The notes under the pieces are model-generated. The model was not told the origin of the DNA. It did not search any database and worked only from the letters and a program-made list of their open reading frames with translations. Below are positions 35,415 through 44,365 of a stretch of DNA of 52,800 nucleotides, piece by piece. Position 1 is the first letter of the stretch. Each line of letters opens with the position of its first letter. The position numbers and the translations under genes were made by a program. The stretch comes from Candidatus Fibrimonadaceae bacterium (GTDB taxonomy: Bacteria; Fibrobacterota; Fibrobacteria; Fibrobacterales; Fibrobacteraceae), in contig JAITFN010000054.1 of assembly GCA_031281345.1 (NCBI GenBank), positions 1-52,800 on the forward strand. The letters are read 5' to 3'.

Positions 35415-35446
35415 ATAAAAAAGTCTCCAACCCGAAGGTTGGAGAC
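35415..35446 (-). terminator. Rho-independent terminator of the histone-like gene
   Basis: GTCTCCAACC (35423-35432) and GGTTGGAGAC (35437-35446) form a perfect 10-bp stem with loop CGAA. On the minus strand the stem is followed by a T run (35415-35422). It ends the small minus-strand gene at 35464 and also faces the lnt stop from the other side. Confidence 0.85.
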
Positions 35447-35463
35447 CTGTGTGTGATGTTACG

Positions 35464-35616
35464 TTATTTTTTAGAAGCTGTCTTTTTATGAGCAGCTTTT
35501 TTAGGAGCAGCTTTTTTGTGAGCAGCTTTCTTTGGAGCAGCTTTTTTAGGAGCTGCTTTTTTAGCAACTGCTTTTTTAGCGGTTGCTGGTTTCTTAATAA
35601 CGGTTTTTGTAGCCAT
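35464..35616 (-). CDS. Histone-H1-like Lys/Ala-rich protein
   Basis: 50 aa. It begins MATKTVIKKPATAKK and continues as a near-perfect pentapeptide repeat Lys-Lys-Ala-Ala-(Pro/His), ending TASKK. About 40% Lys, no acidic residue. Such tails resemble histone H1 C-termini and bacterial H1-like proteins (HctB, AlgP tail), which coat DNA. AGGAG lies 11 nt before the ATG and TATATT about 37 nt upstream. A strong terminator follows, so it is a single transcription unit and probably well expressed. Confidence 0.85.
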   Translation of the reverse strand: MATKTVIKKPATAKKAVAKKAAPKKAAPKKAAHKKAAPKKAAHKKTASKK

Positions 35617-35683
35617 GAGGAATACTCCTTTTGTTTGTGAATGTCAAGAATAAATATAGAATTTTTTTTTCCGCTTGGCAAGA

Positions 35684-36436
35684 CTAAAACAACTTTTTTT
35701 TGCAAACCCAATTCTTGTAATCGCAAAAAGCATTCACTCCTGCTTCCCAAAAGTTTGCAAAATTTTTGGCGAAAGGTGGTAGCTTAAACGGATGCATAAG
35801 CAATATATCGTGCATAACAAGTACTTGCCCATCTGTTTGCTGCCCCGCGCCAATGCCGATTGTAGGCGCATTTATAGCCCGCGAGACTTTTTCTCCGAGC
35901 ATATCTGGAATATGCTCCAAAACAACTGCGCAGGGCTCAAGGCTATCTAAAATTTTTGCTTGTTCAATAATTTTTTCTGCTTCTTCCTCATTTTTGCCAA
36001 CCTGCTTAAAATTTTTTGCTGTTTGAGGAAGCAAACCCAAGTGCCCCACTATCTCTATTTTTTTTTCTCTGAGTGCTTCAAGAGATTTTAGCGGGAGTCC
36101 TTCTATTTTTACCGCGTGCGCTCCTGCTTCTAATAATTTTGTTGCATTTTGCAACGCGAGTTCTGGTTCTGTGTCTGAACCATAAGGCATATCGCTCACT
36201 ATGTAACTATTTGGCGCACCACGTTTTACGGCACTTGTGAACAAACACATCGCTTCCATTGAAATGCCCGCGGTTCTGTCCATTCCAAGCATTGTGTTGG
36301 CAGCAGAGTCTCCAACCAAAAGCATATCTATTTTTGCCGCCTCTGCCATTCTGGCGAATGCTGAGTCGTAAACGGTCACCATGGAGATGGCTTCTCCGTT
36401 CTTTTTCATGGAATAAAAATCATTTTTGCCAAGCAT
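35684..36436 (-). CDS. panB: 3-methyl-2-oxobutanoate hydroxymethyltransferase
   Basis: 250 aa TIM-barrel enzyme that makes ketopantoate for pantothenate/CoA. Motifs are MVTVYDSAFARMAEAAKIDMLLVGDSAANTMLG, SDMPYGSD, AVKIEG, GHLGLLPQ and VLEHIPD, then IGIGAGQQTDGQVLVMHD. ATG 36436 is preferred over the TTG one codon earlier. recO lies 22 nt upstream on the same strand, so panB is probably part of the alaS-HIT-recO run. Confidence 0.95.
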   Translation of the reverse strand: MLGKNDFYSMKKNGEAISMVTVYDSAFARMAEAAKIDMLLVGDSAANTMLGMDRTAGISMEAMCLFTSAVKRGAPNSYIVSDMPYGSDTEPELALQNATKLLEAGAHAVKIEGLPLKSLEALREKKIEIVGHLGLLPQTAKNFKQVGKNEEEAEKIIEQAKILDSLEPCAVVLEHIPDMLGEKVSRAINAPTIGIGAGQQTDGQVLVMHDILLMHPFKLPPFAKNFANFWEAGVNAFCDYKNWVCKKKLF

Positions 36437-36458
36437 CAATTTCTCAACTCTAATAATT

Positions 36459-37202
36459 TCAGCTACTTGCTAATTTTCGTGTTTCAATTAACCATTCATA
36501 AGACCTTAAATTATCCAGAGCACCCGCGTGAACTTTCAAATGTCCCAAAAAAAAGTTCTCTATGCGCTGGCAATTTTGCCTTGAATTGCTTTTTCCGTTT
36601 GCAAAATTCCCAAGTTCTTGCAAAAAAACCTGGTCGTAGCTCGGTTTTTTCTCTCCAAGGCAGTTTTCGCACACTGCACCGCCCGCACTGTGCCATAAAT
36701 CTGCTGGAGCTTGCAGAATTTTTTGCCCGCATAGCCCGCAATTCAAAAGCATTGGCGCATAACCCAGAATATCACACAATTTGTGCAACCAAATAGAGAG
36801 AGAATTTTCGTTTGCCTCATTTAACTCTAAGTATTCCAAATTGTTAAGCAGCCATTTGAACTCCTCTGCCGCATGGCTAAAATTATTTCCCAGCTTTAGC
36901 AAAATTTCTGCCATTAGCTGGGCGGCGGCCAAACTTTGCAAATTCATACGCATTTTTTGAAAATAATTCTGCAAAAATGCCTCTTTTGGAATTATCAAAC
37001 ACGAATTTCCCTTGCTACGGTTGTAGCGAATTTCAATTTCGCTGTGCGCAAGGGGGTCTATGCTGGCTTTGAATCTGGAATTTTTGGATTTTGCCCCCTT
37101 CACCAAAAGCGAAAGAACGCCAAGGTCTGGGCTGAGTGCCTTGACTATCCAAGAACTATCGCCATAAGCGTAGCGGTGAAGGACTATTATTTGGGTACGC
37201 AT
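36459..37202 (-). CDS. recO: DNA repair protein RecO
   Basis: 247 aa. It has an N-terminal OB domain (IIVLHRYAYGDSSWIVKALSPDLGVLSLLVKGAK). The C-terminal zinc site has CGLCG and CENC. RecO loads RecA onto SSB-coated DNA in RecF-type repair. The ATG at 37202 lies 1 nt after the stop of the HIT gene and sets the start; the longer frame overlaps that gene. Confidence 0.9.
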   Translation of the reverse strand: MRTQIIVLHRYAYGDSSWIVKALSPDLGVLSLLVKGAKSKNSRFKASIDPLAHSEIEIRYNRSKGNSCLIIPKEAFLQNYFQKMRMNLQSLAAAQLMAEILLKLGNNFSHAAEEFKWLLNNLEYLELNEANENSLSIWLHKLCDILGYAPMLLNCGLCGQKILQAPADLWHSAGGAVCENCLGEKKPSYDQVFLQELGNFANGKSNSRQNCQRIENFFLGHLKVHAGALDNLRSYEWLIETRKLASS

Positions 37203-37203
37203 A

Positions 37204-37548
37204 TTACCCCGGTGGCCAGTACAGCATTCTTTTTCCGAGTACGTGCAAATGCAGGTGACCAACGGTTTGCCCGCCATCTGTTTTGCAATTCAAAACAAAT
37301 CTAGCGCCTTTTTCTTCGCAGCCCTCGGTTTTTGCAATTTTTTGGGCATTAAAAAGTATGTTCCCAAGCAATTCTTTGTCGCTTTCTTCAATTTCCATTA
37401 TGTTGTTTATATGTTTTTTGGGTATAACAAGAAAATGAACAGGGGCCTGCGGAGAAATATCCCTAAAAGCCACAATGGAATCGTCTTCGTAAAGAATATC
37501 CGAGGGGACTTCGTGATTTGCAATTCTACAAAATAGGCAACTATCCAT
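37204..37548 (-). CDS. HIT-family nucleotide hydrolase (HinT-like)
   Basis: 114 aa. The opening CLFCRIANHEVPSDILYEDD and the histidine triad VGHLHLHVLG are diagnostic of HinT-type purine nucleoside phosphoramidases. It is cytoplasmic and housekeeping. TATATT lies exactly 7 nt before the ATG with no Shine-Dalgarno, so the mRNA may be leaderless. Confidence 0.93.
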   Translation of the reverse strand: MDSCLFCRIANHEVPSDILYEDDSIVAFRDISPQAPVHFLVIPKKHINNIMEIEESDKELLGNILFNAQKIAKTEGCEEKGARFVLNCKTDGGQTVGHLHLHVLGKRMLYWPPG

Positions 37549-37567
37549 TTAGGGTAATATAGTAAAT

Positions 37568-40195
37568 TCACAATTCCCCAACAACTCTCTCTGCTTCCTT
37601 CAATGCTGCTTCAATCTTCTCTGGATTTTTTGTTCCAGCTTGCGCAAGGTTTGGCCTGCCTCCGCCTTTGCCTCCGGCAAGCTCGGCTAATTTTTTGACT
37701 ATATCGCCAGCACTGATTTTTTTCTTTACCAAATCCGCATGAACTATCACCGCTATTGTGCCAGAACTGCTCTGAATATTTGCCACAACCGCAATGCCAG
37801 CGTTTGGCATTGTTTTTTGCGCACCTTCCAAAAGCGCATTGAACTCCCCTGGTTCCATACTCACTTTTGAAACCCAAAGAGGAATGTTTTTTGCTTGAAT
37901 GGGATTTTTGAACAAATCCGCACTCTGCCCCTCTGCTATTTTTGCCTGCAAATCTGCCGCAAGTTTTTCACTCGCCTTTAATTGCTCAGAGAGCAAAGAC
38001 ACCCGCTCTAAAATGTTCTCCGTTTTTGCATTAAACTGCCTCCTCAGCGAAGATATTATAGCCGACTCTTCCCTAAAACTGTTCAAAGCACCGAATGCCG
38101 TTGTTGCCTCAATCCTGCGAACTCCCGCGCTAACGCTGTTCTCGCTCAAAATGCGGATCATTCCTATTTCTCCGGTGTTTTTTGCGTGCAAGCCACCGCA
38201 AAACTCTTTGGAAAAATTCTCCACCGAAACAACTCTAACCTCTGCCCCGTATTTTTCACCAAAAAGTGCCATAGCCCCGCTCTCTTTTGCTTTTTCCACA
38301 GGCATCACCTCGGTATTTATGGGTATGCACATTTGAATTTTCTCGTTCACAAGGTTTTCTATCGTTTTTAGTTGCTCTGCGGTTAGTGCAGAAAAAGCGG
38401 TGAAGTCAAAACGTAAATTTTCGGGGGCAACTCTTGAGCCTTGCTGGGTAACGTGATCGCCCACCACCTGTCGGAGTGCCGCCTGCAGCAAATGCGTAGC
38501 GGAGTGGTTTTTACGCGTTGCTGCTCTTTCTTCCAAATTCACACTTGCGGTAAATTCCAAAGACATATTCTTCTCGTTCACTTCGCCGCTCAAAAGCTTT
38601 GCGCGGTGAATCCAAATATCGTTCACTTTTATAGTATCAAAAACTTTTAGAGTTGCGCCAGAATTTTCAAGTGTTCCCTTTTCTCCTATTTCACCGCCCA
38701 TTTCTGCATAAAAGGGTGTGCGATCCAAAACTATTGAATAAGAACCTTTGTCTTCTTTGTAGCGTAAAATTTTCACCTGTGCTGTGCTTGCCTCATAGCC
38801 CAAAAATTCTGTTGAGCCTTCTGCAAAAATTGTCCAGCCTTCGGAGCCTATGGCAGAAAGCCCTTGTTTTTGAGAAGCTCTTGCGCGTTCTTTTTGCTTT
38901 TCCATTTCTGTTTCAAAACCCGCCTCGTCTATTTGCAAATTTTTTTCTTCTGCCAAAATGCGTGTTAAGTCTGGAGGGAAACCATAGGTATCGTATAGCA
39001 AAAATACTTGGGTGCCTGGGATTGTTTTGGAGCTTAGTTCGTGGGTTATTTTCTCAAATCTCTCCAAGCCAGCATCCAAGGTTCTTATGAATCTTTCCTC
39101 TTCGGAGCGGATTACTTCTGTTACAAAATCTGCACGCTCGCGAATTTCGGGGAAGGCTTCTCCCATTGTTTGCACAAGTGTTTGCACAAGGCGGCAAATG
39201 AAAGGTTCTTTTTGGTTCAAGAGGCGAGCGTAGCGACTCGCTCTGCGCAAAATTCTGCGAAGCACATAGCCGCGGCCATCGTTGCTTGGGAGCGCGCCGT
39301 CTGCTATTGCGAAACTCAGTGCGCGAAGGTGGTCTGCAACAACCCTGTGCGGCATTCCGCTTTGGTCTGCATTGTATGGCACACCGGAGAGTTCTGCAAT
39401 TTTATTTATGATAGGAGAAAACACATCGGTTTCGTAGTTGGAATCCTTGCCTTGCAAAATTGCACACACGCGCTCAAAACCCATTCCCGTATCAACGTTT
39501 TTGTTTTTAAGTGGGAGCAGATCGCCATTTTTTACGCGTTCAAACTGCATAAATACATTGTTCCAAATTTCTATATAGCGCGCATTTGCTCCGTTCACGC
39601 CTTGTACCGGATCTGCAAAAGTTGCTTCTTGGGTTGCAAGGTCGCCTTTGTCGTAGTGTATTTCGGAGCAAGGACCGCAGGGACCTGTATCTCCCATTTC
39701 CCAAAAATTTGATTTTTCGCCAAACCGCATTATGCGAGCATCGGGTAAGCCGCTAACTTGCTTCCAAATTTGCCAAGCCTCATCATCGTCTTGATAAACT
39801 GTTACAAATAATCTCTCTTTTGGAAGTTTCCAAACCTCGGTTAAAAGTTCCCAAGCCCACGCGATGGCTTCTTTTTTGTAGTAATCTCCAAAGCTCCAGT
39901 TGCCGAGCATTTCAAAAAACGTGTGGTGGTAAGTATCGCGCCCCACTTCATCTAAATCGTTGTGCTTGCCAGAAACGCGAATGCACTTTTGCGAATTTGC
40001 CACCCTTTTGTAGTTGTTTGGGTTATCTCCCAAAAAGCAGGCTTTAAATTGATTCATTCCGGCATTTATAAACATTAAAGTAGGGTCGTCTTGAGGAACC
40101 ACAGGCGAAGAGCGAACAAAGAGATGCTCTTTGCTTTCAAAAAATTTTATAAAAGACGTACGAATTTCCGCAGAAGTTTTAGGTGTGTTTGGCAT
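37568..40195 (-). CDS. alaS: Alanyl-tRNA synthetase
   Basis: 875 aa, the normal length. Class II motifs: SSPVVPQDDPTLMFINAGMNQF, RVANSQKCIRVSGKHNDLDEVG, GRGYVLRRILRRA. The editing domain has HSATHLLQAALRQVVG and the zinc-type CGGLHAKNTGEIG. The C-terminal GGKGGGRPNLAQAG closes the DHHA1 domain. The start is ATG 40195 by homology (MPNTPKTSAEIR). TACCTT lies 6 nt upstream with no Shine-Dalgarno. Confidence 0.97.
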   Translation of the reverse strand: MPNTPKTSAEIRTSFIKFFESKEHLFVRSSPVVPQDDPTLMFINAGMNQFKACFLGDNPNNYKRVANSQKCIRVSGKHNDLDEVGRDTYHHTFFEMLGNWSFGDYYKKEAIAWAWELLTEVWKLPKERLFVTVYQDDDEAWQIWKQVSGLPDARIMRFGEKSNFWEMGDTGPCGPCSEIHYDKGDLATQEATFADPVQGVNGANARYIEIWNNVFMQFERVKNGDLLPLKNKNVDTGMGFERVCAILQGKDSNYETDVFSPIINKIAELSGVPYNADQSGMPHRVVADHLRALSFAIADGALPSNDGRGYVLRRILRRASRYARLLNQKEPFICRLVQTLVQTMGEAFPEIRERADFVTEVIRSEEERFIRTLDAGLERFEKITHELSSKTIPGTQVFLLYDTYGFPPDLTRILAEEKNLQIDEAGFETEMEKQKERARASQKQGLSAIGSEGWTIFAEGSTEFLGYEASTAQVKILRYKEDKGSYSIVLDRTPFYAEMGGEIGEKGTLENSGATLKVFDTIKVNDIWIHRAKLLSGEVNEKNMSLEFTASVNLEERAATRKNHSATHLLQAALRQVVGDHVTQQGSRVAPENLRFDFTAFSALTAEQLKTIENLVNEKIQMCIPINTEVMPVEKAKESGAMALFGEKYGAEVRVVSVENFSKEFCGGLHAKNTGEIGMIRILSENSVSAGVRRIEATTAFGALNSFREESAIISSLRRQFNAKTENILERVSLLSEQLKASEKLAADLQAKIAEGQSADLFKNPIQAKNIPLWVSKVSMEPGEFNALLEGAQKTMPNAGIAVVANIQSSSGTIAVIVHADLVKKKISAGDIVKKLAELAGGKGGGRPNLAQAGTKNPEKIEAALKEAERVVGEL

Positions 40196-40215
40196 AGGGT
40201 TAAGGTAGAAAAATT

Positions 40216-41064
40216 CTACATCTTCCCAAAACGCCGCCTCAAATAAGCAGCCAACAAATTTATGCACAAAACCAAAGTGATAAGCACAAGCGCAGTGCCA
40301 TACGCCATTGGGCGGGTAGCTTCTAAATTTGTGCCGCTGGTGGATATAACATAAAGATGATACGGAAGTGCCATAACTTGGTCAAAAATACTCGTTGGAA
40401 GTTTTGGCAAAAAGTAAGCGGCCACTGTGAATAAAATAGGAGCGGTTTCGCCAGAAACTCTCCCAACAGCGAGGATTAAACCCGTTAAAATATTCGGGAA
40501 TGCAGTTGGTAGCACAACACGCCTTATGGTTTGCAATTTGTTTGCACCCAAAGCATAGCTTCCCGTGCGGAACGAATCCGGTACCATTTTGAGTGCCTCT
40601 TCTGTGGTGCGAATAACCAAAGGCAACACCAAAAGCCCAAGCGTGAACGAACCCGCGATAATGGAATCTCCCCACTTCATCGCATTCACAAACAGAGCCA
40701 TTCCAAATAATCCAAAAATAACGGAGGGAACGCCGCCTAAGTTGTTTGTCATTGTGCGTATGAATTTTGCAATCTTGCCGTTTGTGGTATATTCGTTCAA
40801 ATATATGGCAGACATAATCCCAATAGGAAAAGCAACCAACATACTGCCTGCTATAAGACAACACGTTCCAACAATGGCGGGAAAAATACCACCCTTAGTC
40901 ATGCCCTCTTTGGGCTCAGAAAAAAGAAATTCAAAACTGATTGCACTAATGCCGTTTACAATTATGAACCCTAAAATCCACAGCAAAATTCCAACCACCA
41001 AAACTCCGAGAATGCGGAAAATCCAAAACGCTATGCTCTGGGATAATTTTTTGCTCAATTTCAT
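40216..41064 (-). CDS. pstA: Phosphate ABC transporter permease PstA
   Basis: 282 aa with six predicted spans. The ABC-permease EAA-type loop is SYALGANKLQTIRRVVLPTAFPNILTG. Together with PstC it forms the phosphate channel. It begins directly at the pstC stop. Normally pstB and phoU follow, but here the next gene is alaS. Confidence 0.95.
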   Translation of the reverse strand: MKLSKKLSQSIAFWIFRILGVLVVGILLWILGFIIVNGISAISFEFLFSEPKEGMTKGGIFPAIVGTCCLIAGSMLVAFPIGIMSAIYLNEYTTNGKIAKFIRTMTNNLGGVPSVIFGLFGMALFVNAMKWGDSIIAGSFTLGLLVLPLVIRTTEEALKMVPDSFRTGSYALGANKLQTIRRVVLPTAFPNILTGLILAVGRVSGETAPILFTVAAYFLPKLPTSIFDQVMALPYHLYVISTSGTNLEATRPMAYGTALVLITLVLCINLLAAYLRRRFGKM

Positions 41065-42261
41065 TTACACCCCCTTCCCAGGTTGCCGCTTAGAAATAAG
41101 TTCAGACGCAATGCTCATCACAAGAGTTATCATAAACAAAATGCAACCGAGCATAAACAGAGCTTGGTAATGCGCTCCTCCAACCGGTGCCTCGCCAAGC
41201 TCGGCGGCAATGGCCGCAGGAATTGTACGAATAGGCGCAAACAGAGATGTTGGAATAACGGCAGCATTTCCGGTTACCATAAGCACCGCCATTGTTTCGC
41301 CAACTGCCCTGCCTATTCCCAAAATAACAGCAGCAGAAATTCCAGACGAAGCATAAGGGATAATCACTTTGTATATGGTTTGCCAATGAGTTGCACCCAA
41401 AGCGAGGCTTGCCTCGCGCATAGCGCTCGGCGTGCTACGCATAGCATCTTCTGCAACCGTGATAATGGTGGGGAGTGCCATAATAGCGAGCACCAAGCTG
41501 CCTGTGAATGCTGTTTCGCCAACGGGCAAATTGAGTGCCTTTTGCACAAGAGGAACCAAAACCACCAAGCCAAAAAATCCATATACAACGGAGGGTATTC
41601 CAGCCAGCAATTCCACCGCGGGTTTCAAAATTTTTCTTGTTCCATAACTTGCAAGCTCGGAAATATAAATGGCAACGCCAAGACCGAGCGGCAAGGCAAT
41701 TAAAATTGCGACTAGGCTAACCAGCAATGTTCCAAGCACCAAAGGTAGCACTCCAAACTGAGGAGATGGCACAGAGGTTGGGATCCATTCCGTTCCGCCA
41801 AAAAAATCTGCCCCGCCAATTTTCTCCTCTGCAAGTGCTTTCACTTGCTGCGTGGAAGGCATATATTGCTTCGGTATAAAAGCTATCATCCCCGGAGAGG
41901 AAGATATAACCTCGCCTAATTTCTCCGGAAGTTTTTTGTAATCTTCTCCAAATTCCTCTTCTGAATAACGGCTGAAAATTTCATTGAATCTAAACAACTC
42001 TATAGCCACATCTTCGCCACCAAGTTTATTCCAATTCTCTATTTTCCCGTCAAATATCAATTTTATTTCTTTGCTGTTCAAATATTCAATTTTGTTGGAG
42101 GCATTAACGCACAAAACGTGCCCCCTTTCAACAACGGGGTTTTTGAAAAGCCCAAAGCCTTCTTTGAACAGAAAAACCACCATCAGCAAAATGATGATAG
42201 TGGTGGCCAAACCGCTAAGTCGCAGTATATTTTCTATTGTTTTTTCAATAAACCGTCTCAT
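41065..42261 (-). CDS. pstC: Phosphate ABC transporter permease PstC with PstS-like periplasmic insertion
   Basis: 398 aa; typical PstC is about 300-320. After span 1 (about 13-40) comes an extra periplasmic block at about 41-165. Part of it (residues 57-132) reads like PstS: LNSKEIKLIFDGKIENWNKLGG followed by SSSPGMIAFIP. This compares with MEDIFTGKTTNWKDVGG and KGAIGYI in the PstS encoded next door. The permease core follows, with the loop ASLALGATHWQTIYKVIIPYASSGI. The start lies 2 nt after pstS. Confidence 0.93.
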   Translation of the reverse strand: MRRFIEKTIENILRLSGLATTIIILLMVVFLFKEGFGLFKNPVVERGHVLCVNASNKIEYLNSKEIKLIFDGKIENWNKLGGEDVAIELFRFNEIFSRYSEEEFGEDYKKLPEKLGEVISSSPGMIAFIPKQYMPSTQQVKALAEEKIGGADFFGGTEWIPTSVPSPQFGVLPLVLGTLLVSLVAILIALPLGLGVAIYISELASYGTRKILKPAVELLAGIPSVVYGFFGLVVLVPLVQKALNLPVGETAFTGSLVLAIMALPTIITVAEDAMRSTPSAMREASLALGATHWQTIYKVIIPYASSGISAAVILGIGRAVGETMAVLMVTGNAAVIPTSLFAPIRTIPAAIAAELGEAPVGGAHYQALFMLGCILFMITLVMSIASELISKRQPGKGV

Positions 42262-42263
42262 AT

Positions 42264-43088
42264 TTATTTGCTAATTGGAATAAACCCAATGTCCCTCACA
42301 ATTTTTTGTCCAGCAGCAGAAAGCACATAATCAACAAAGGGCTTAACTGTTGCTTCGGATTTTTCTGTGTAGTAGTAAATCAAAGGGCGAACTATTGGGT
42401 AGGTCTCGTCCATAGCGCTTTTCACAGAAGGTGCTGTGTAGGTTTTTCCTTCGTCAAAAGAAACCTGAACAGCTTTTATTTTTTTGTCTAAATAGGCAAG
42501 GCCTATGTAGCCAATAGCACCTTTTGTTTGGCTTATGGATTGAACTATGGCACCAGTGGCTGGCATGCTCATTATGCCGTTCACATAGTTTTTGTTTTTC
42601 AAAACGTGTTCTTTAAAAAACTCATAGGTTCCAGAAGATGTTTCGCGGGAATATGGGATTATTTTCATATCCGGGCCGCCCACATCTTTCCAGTTGGTGG
42701 TTTTGCCTGTGAAAATATCTTCCATTTGTTCGCGGGTAAGTTTGCTAACCGGATTTGAAGGGTGCACAATAACCGCGAGGGCATCGTAGGCTATTATTTT
42801 TTCAACTACTTTATCCCCTTTTTCTTGAAGTTTTTGTTTTTCCTCAAATTTTATTTTGCGAGAAGACTGCGCAATATCTGTGGTGCCTTCTAATAATGCC
42901 GAAATGCCAACGCCACTTCCCCCTCCAGTTACTGTGACGTTAGCACTTTTATTTGCCTTTGTGAAACTCTCAGCCTCTTGTTGTGAAAGAGGAAGAACAG
43001 TGTCTGAGCCTTTGACTTTCTGTGCATAAAGTGCAGAAACGGCTATCAATGTGGTAAGTGTAGCGAGCAAGAATTTTCTCATACTCAA
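42264..43088 (-). CDS. pstS: Phosphate-binding periplasmic protein PstS
   Basis: 274 aa with a signal peptide ending near VSALYAQ. It has the PstS pattern VKGSDTVLPLSQQEAESF, VTGGGSGVGISALLEGTTDIAQSSR, MEDIFTGKTTNWKDVGG and SRETSSGTYEFF, with the phosphate-contacting Ser/Thr/Arg residues in place. It delivers phosphate to PstCA. AAGGAG lies upstream of the ATG, and Pho-box-like repeats lie at 43125-43164. Confidence 0.96.
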   Translation of the reverse strand: MSMRKFLLATLTTLIAVSALYAQKVKGSDTVLPLSQQEAESFTKANKSANVTVTGGGSGVGISALLEGTTDIAQSSRKIKFEEKQKLQEKGDKVVEKIIAYDALAVIVHPSNPVSKLTREQMEDIFTGKTTNWKDVGGPDMKIIPYSRETSSGTYEFFKEHVLKNKNYVNGIMSMPATGAIVQSISQTKGAIGYIGLAYLDKKIKAVQVSFDEGKTYTAPSVKSAMDETYPIVRPLIYYYTEKSEATVKPFVDYVLSAAGQKIVRDIGFIPISK

Positions 43089-43124
43089 ATCTCCTTGTTA
43101 AACACTATTAATTTAAATTCTGAA

Positions 43125-43164
43125 GGTTACGAAGAAAATGAGTTCATATTAAGATTTGGTTAAG
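43125..43164 (-). promoter_or_regulatory. Pho-box-like repeats upstream of pstS
   Basis: On the minus strand, heptamers recur every 11 nt: CTTAACC (43158-43164), CTTAATA (43147-43153), CTCATTT (43136-43142, weak) and CGTAACC (43125-43131). The 11-nt period with 4-nt spacers is the geometry of PhoB sites. The first copy overlaps the phoR stop codon. Confidence 0.65.
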
Positions 43165-44365
43165 ATTTTTTGAGTGAAAATAAGAATTCCAAACCCGTAT
43201 TTTCGCCTCCGGTACGCACGGTTATGGTGCCGCCGTGAAAGAGAACCGCGTTTCTCACAATGGAAAGCCCAAGTCCCGAACCGCCCGTATCGCGGGAACG
43301 CCCCTCTTCCACGCGGTAAAAACGCTCAAATAAACGCTCCAGCACAACATTTTCTCCAACACCCTTCCCCGTATCGGAAAAAACAAAATAAACCTTTCCA
43401 TCGCCAAGCTCTGGCAAGGTTCTTATATTTATGCTCACATTCTCGCCCGCGTGGCGTATAACGTTGTCGGTTAAGTTCCTGAAAATAGAATACAGAAGGC
43501 TCTCATTGCCAAATATGAACAAATTTTCCGGTATGTTTGCGTTGAACTGAATATTTTTTTCTTCAAGAATTTTGTCAGAGGCGGTTTTTATGCTTTGGAG
43601 CAATTCGTTTATATCCACTTTGCTCATTTTAAGGCTCTCTGCGTGTTCGTCAATTTTGGTTAAAAGACTCATATCTGCGATAAGTTCGGAGAGTATTTGA
43701 GTTTGGTTGTATGCGCGCTTTAAGTATTCCCCCTTTTTTTCATCTTCAAGGTTGTTGCTCAAAATTATTTCCAAAAAACCTCGTATGCTGGTCACAGGTG
43801 TTCGAAGCTCGTGCGCTATGTTTCCGGTCATCTCTTGCTTTAAACGCCTTGTTTTTTCGCGCGAAGTAATATCTGTTAATATGATTTCAAAACTTTTGTC
43901 TGCAAAGGTGTTCACAAGCAAAGAAAATTCACTGCCCTGCCCGCTAACGCGAGTTTCAAAACAACCCTCGTTCACGCGGCTGTTCAAAAAATTCACCACT
44001 GGAATAAACACATCATCGCGGAGCATTTCGCGTTCTATGTTCATTGAATCGCTGGCTATCATATTGAAGTATTGCAAAAAAAGCCCGTTGTGAAAATCCA
44101 CCGTGCGGTCTGATTTAAAAAAGCATATACCCTCGGCAGAAACCTGGGTGTGCATCAAAAGTTTTTCCTTTTCACCCTCCATTTTCCACTCATCGTCTTT
44201 TATTCTCTGAATGATTTTTGCGTGGCGGTTTTTGATGTCTCCAAGTTCTTCTTTCAATTCTTTTAATTGCTTGGAATTATATATATAGCGAACAAGAAGC
44301 CCAACAAAAGCGAGTATTATCGCACAGAGGACAGAAATAAAATTGCTGTAATCATCAAAGTTCAT
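43160..44365 (-). CDS. phoR: Phosphate-regulon sensor histidine kinase PhoR-like
   Basis: 401 aa. One N-terminal membrane span (FISVLCAIILAFVGLLVRYIY) is followed by a coiled coil, a PAS-like region and the HisKA domain with the phospho-acceptor His in NIAHELRTPV. The HATPase domain has FRNLTDNVIRHA, FSDTGKGVG and GGSGLGLSIV. It acts on the adjacent PhoB. ATG 44365 is preferred to GTG 44389 because it leaves only an 11-nt overlap with phoB. There is only one span, so it may sense PstSCA state rather than an external ligand. Confidence 0.9.
   Translation of the reverse strand: MNFDDYSNFISVLCAIILAFVGLLVRYIYNSKQLKELKEELGDIKNRHAKIIQRIKDDEWKMEGEKEKLLMHTQVSAEGICFFKSDRTVDFHNGLFLQYFNMIASDSMNIEREMLRDDVFIPVVNFLNSRVNEGCFETRVSGQGSEFSLLVNTFADKSFEIILTDITSREKTRRLKQEMTGNIAHELRTPVTSIRGFLEIILSNNLEDEKKGEYLKRAYNQTQILSELIADMSLLTKIDEHAESLKMSKVDINELLQSIKTASDKILEEKNIQFNANIPENLFIFGNESLLYSIFRNLTDNVIRHAGENVSINIRTLPELGDGKVYFVFSDTGKGVGENVVLERLFERFYRVEEGRSRDTGGSGLGLSIVRNAVLFHGGTITVRTGGENTGLEFLFSLKKS

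Noticed and set aside
39041-39712. 223-codon open frame antisense to alaS
   Set aside because: alaS is unmistakable on the other strand; the frame shows no family and no start signals.
40565-41170. 201-codon open frame antisense to pstA/pstC
   Set aside because: It crosses two real genes on the opposite strand and has no start signals.
41083-41703. 206-codon open frame antisense to pstC
   Set aside because: Asn/Arg/Cys-rich composition typical of a shadow; pstC is clear on the other strand.
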